Part shown: piece after piece, positions 6,620 to 8,077 of the stretch
Numbering within the stretch: the stretch's first letter is position 1
Layout: each line of letters opens with the position of its first letter
From: Clostridiales bacterium
GTDB taxonomy: Bacteria > Bacillota > Clostridia > Saccharofermentanales > Saccharofermentanaceae
DNA: 8,077 bases
NCBI GenBank assembly: GCA_017612755.1
Contig: JAGAFH010000129.1
Span: 1-8,077 of the forward strand
Direction: 5' to 3'
Notes under the pieces: model-generated
What the model saw: the letters and a program-made list of their open reading frames with translations, nothing else
What the model was told of the DNA's origin: nothing
The model's database searches: none
Program-made: the position numbers and the translations under genes

Positions 6620-7636
6620 ATGGGACTTAATTTCAGAAAGAGCATCACTATCTTACCGGGCGTAAGACTTAATCTCAGCAAGGGCGGAGTCAGTGCCAGC
6701 TTTGGCAAGAAGGGACTTCGTCAGACCATAAGCTCCACAGGAAGAGCTACCACCAGTATAGGTATCCCCGGAACAGGCGTTTACTACACAAAATCTGCCA
6801 GCGTCAAGAAAGTTGCCGGCAAGATCCAGGATAAGATAACAGGAAAGGGCAAAGACAAGAAAGCTGAAGCAACTGCCGTTCCTGCGGCAGCAGCAGCGGC
6901 CGCAGCCACTGAGCTCCCTGTCCAGAACAGCGCTGAGCTGGAAGAGAACAGGGCACAGGTGGCCGAGTACGAGGCATATGTTGAATCCCTTAAGTCCGTG
7001 CATAAGCAGAGCGACGGACAGATCGACTGGGAAGTCCTCAACAAGGGCGAAGTTCCCACGAATATCGTAAAGGGAAGTGAAGAATACAAGGAGTGGCAGT
7101 CCCTTCAGGAATTCTCCCAGAGAGTAATGGACGGAGATATCGACAGCTACTTTGAGATAATCGATGAGGTGAAGCCTTTTGATGACCTTCTTGAGTTCGG
7201 AAGCAATTTCCAGGTAGGAACAGACAGGGCAGATCATCTTGAGGTGGAGTTCGCCGTTAAGTCAGAGGAGATCATCCCCGTTAAGTCCCTTTCCCTTACA
7301 TCAACGGGAAAGCTCTCCGAGAAGGAGATCGGCAAGACAGCATATTACGATCTTATGCAGGACTATGTCTGCAGTACAGTTATCAGAGTGGCAAGGGATG
7401 CTTTTGCACTCCTTCCTGTCGATACGGTCATCGTACATGCAGTGGATAACGTACTTAATACGGCTACAGGTTATGAGGAAGAGCTTACTTTAGTATCCGT
7501 TAAGTTTGACAGAGCGAAGCTCATGTCCCTTAATATGTCCATGATCGATCCTTCCGATGCCATCGGAGGATTTGAGAACCATATGAAGTTTAAGAAGACT
7601 GCAGGATTCGATCCTGTAGAAAGGATCAGCATTTAA
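6620..7636 (+). CDS. DUF4236-domain protein with alanine linker and uncharacterised C-terminal domain
   Basis: From the ATG at 6620 the protein has 338 residues. Residues 1-58 (MGLNFRKSITILPGVRLNLS, then GGVSASFG and SIGIPGTGVYYTKS) match the DUF4236 pattern of short Gly/Ser-rich beta strands seen at the N-terminus of many bacterial proteins of unknown function. A lysine-rich segment (59-82) and a run of eight alanines (89-96) form a flexible linker. Residues 105-135 are helical and charged, and 140-338 look like a mixed alpha/beta domain with QDYVCSTVIRVARDAFALLPVDTVIVHAV as its most family-like stretch (read at about 247-275). No signal peptide or membrane helix is seen, so a cytoplasmic location is likely. 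The start is fixed by AGGGAGG. The next gene, GH120-like, begins 32 bases after the stop with no visible terminator between. Biochemical function is unknown. Confidence 0.88.
   Translation: MGLNFRKSITILPGVRLNLSKGGVSASFGKKGLRQTISSTGRATTSIGIPGTGVYYTKSASVKKVAGKIQDKITGKGKDKKAEATAVPAAAAAAAATELPVQNSAELEENRAQVAEYEAYVESLKSVHKQSDGQIDWEVLNKGEVPTNIVKGSEEYKEWQSLQEFSQRVMDGDIDSYFEIIDEVKPFDDLLEFGSNFQVGTDRADHLEVEFAVKSEEIIPVKSLSLTSTGKLSEKEIGKTAYYDLMQDYVCSTVIRVARDAFALLPVDTVIVHAVDNVLNTATGYEEELTLVSVKFDRAKLMSLNMSMIDPSDAIGGFENHMKFKKTAGFDPVERISI
6884..6907 (+). repeat. Poly-alanine codon run in the DUF4236 gene
   Basis: Eight consecutive alanine codons (a mix of GCG, GCA and GCC) encode residues 89-96. The codons are mixed rather than a pure trinucleotide repeat, which makes slippage less likely. 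The run probably acts as an inter-domain linker. Confidence 0.75.
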
Positions 7637-7654
7637 CAGATCACTTAAACTGAA

Positions 7655-7662
7655 GGGGGATC
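7655..7662 (+). promoter_or_regulatory. Ribosome binding site of the GH120-like gene
   Basis: GGGGGATC lies six bases before the ATG at 7669, preceded by GAA. It fixes the start and repeats the G-run plus GATC form seen before the EAL and LysR genes. Confidence 0.65.
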
Positions 7663-7668
7663 AGGCCC

Positions 7669-8077
7669 ATGATCTACTATGTTGATTCCGGTGTAAGAGT
7701 ATCAGGTGACGGAAGCGTCCGGGATCCGTTTAAGACAATAAACGAGGCTGCCAAGATCGCCCTTCCGGGAGATATAGTTGAAGTAGCTCCTGGCATATAC
7801 AGGGAAAATGTAGTCCCCCAAAATGCCGGCACTGAAGATAAGAGGATCACATACCGTTCCCGGGAGTTGAAAAAAGCTGTCATCACCGCTTCAGAAGACC
7901 TGAAAGGCTGGGTGAGATACGAAGGAGATGTGTGGACCTCCAAGGTGGATAACAGCATCTTCGGCGACTATAACCCCTATACCACCATGGTATGCGGTGA
8001 CTGGTATTTTGCCCCTACGGTAAGACATACAGGTTCTGTTTTCCTGAACGATAAGATGATGTATGAGACCGTGACCC
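7669..8077 (+). CDS. GH120-like beta-xylosidase, N-terminal part (right-handed beta-helix)
   Basis: The first 136 codons are visible; the gene runs off the right edge. The opening YYVDSG, DPFKTINEAAKIALPGDIVEV and PGIYRENVVP (read at residues 3-50) is the typical start of a right-handed parallel beta-helix enzyme. The following KRITYRS, DLKGWVRYEGDVW, NSIFGDYNPY and GDWYF then HTGSVFLNDKMMYE agree in order with what I recall of GH120 beta-xylosidases such as Thermoanaerobacterium XylC, which release xylose from xylo-oligosaccharides. There is no signal peptide, so an intracellular enzyme acting on imported oligosaccharides is likely. The catalytic Asp and Glu of GH120 lie further downstream and cannot be checked. 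Other beta-helix families, such as pectate lyase-like proteins, share the opening segment but not, to my knowledge, the later GDYNPY-GDW part. It may be co-transcribed with the DUF4236 gene 32 bases upstream. Confidence 0.82.
   Translation, partial: MIYYVDSGVRVSGDGSVRDPFKTINEAAKIALPGDIVEVAPGIYRENVVPQNAGTEDKRITYRSRELKKAVITASEDLKGWVRYEGDVWTSKVDNSIFGDYNPYTTMVCGDWYFAPTVRHTGSVFLNDKMMYETVT

Noticed and set aside
7506..7536. TTGACA followed by TAATAT as a promoter for the GH120-like gene.
   Set aside because: The spacer is 19 bases and the -10 matches only four of six positions, inside a well-supported coding region.
7669..8077. Pectate lyase as the identity of the right-edge gene.
   Set aside because: The opening segment is shared by many beta-helix enzymes, but the later NSIFGDYNPY and GDW parts fit GH120 better, and no signal peptide is present.

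Overview
The window looks like chromosomal DNA of an anaerobic Clostridia-type Firmicute, perhaps a rumen or gut relative of Lachnospiraceae or Saccharofermentans. The reasons are an oxygen-sensitive class III ribonucleotide reductase with its activase, strong purine-rich ribosome binding sites, a GH120-type xylan-degrading gene, and codon use of moderate GC rich in AAG, GAG, CTT and CTC. The genus is a guess. I see no RNA genes, insertion sequences, CRISPR arrays or phage genes. Coding density is very high: the longest non-coding stretch is 126 bases.

Layout. From the left, on the + strand, come the 3' part of nrdD (cut by the window edge), nrdG 9 bases later, and a membrane protein with a degenerate GGDEF and an intact-looking EAL domain 13 bases after that. 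The three are spaced like one operon. The EAL gene may also have its own promoter inside nrdG, where an 11-bp perfect inverted repeat is followed by a perfect TATAAT. Its 3' end overlaps by 14 bases, tail to tail, a LysR-type regulator on the - strand. That regulator starts at TTG and lies 26 bases behind a 531-residue protein with Sel1/TPR-like helical repeats, so these two probably form a - strand operon. A 126-base divergent control region follows, with a promoter candidate on each strand. It leads on the + strand to a DUF4236-type protein and then, 32 bases further on, to the first 136 codons of a GH120-like beta-xylosidase cut by the right edge.

How they fit together. NrdD and NrdG supply deoxyribonucleotides without oxygen. 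The EAL protein probably hydrolyses cyclic di-GMP at the membrane; its position behind nrdDG may link growth state to c-di-GMP signalling or may only be convenient co-transcription. The Sel1-repeat/LysR pair and the DUF4236/GH120 pair have no known joint function. No clear new multi-gene system stands out. The best leads are the intragenic palindrome-promoter in nrdG, the nrdDG-EAL arrangement, and the uncharacterised Sel1-repeat and DUF4236 proteins.
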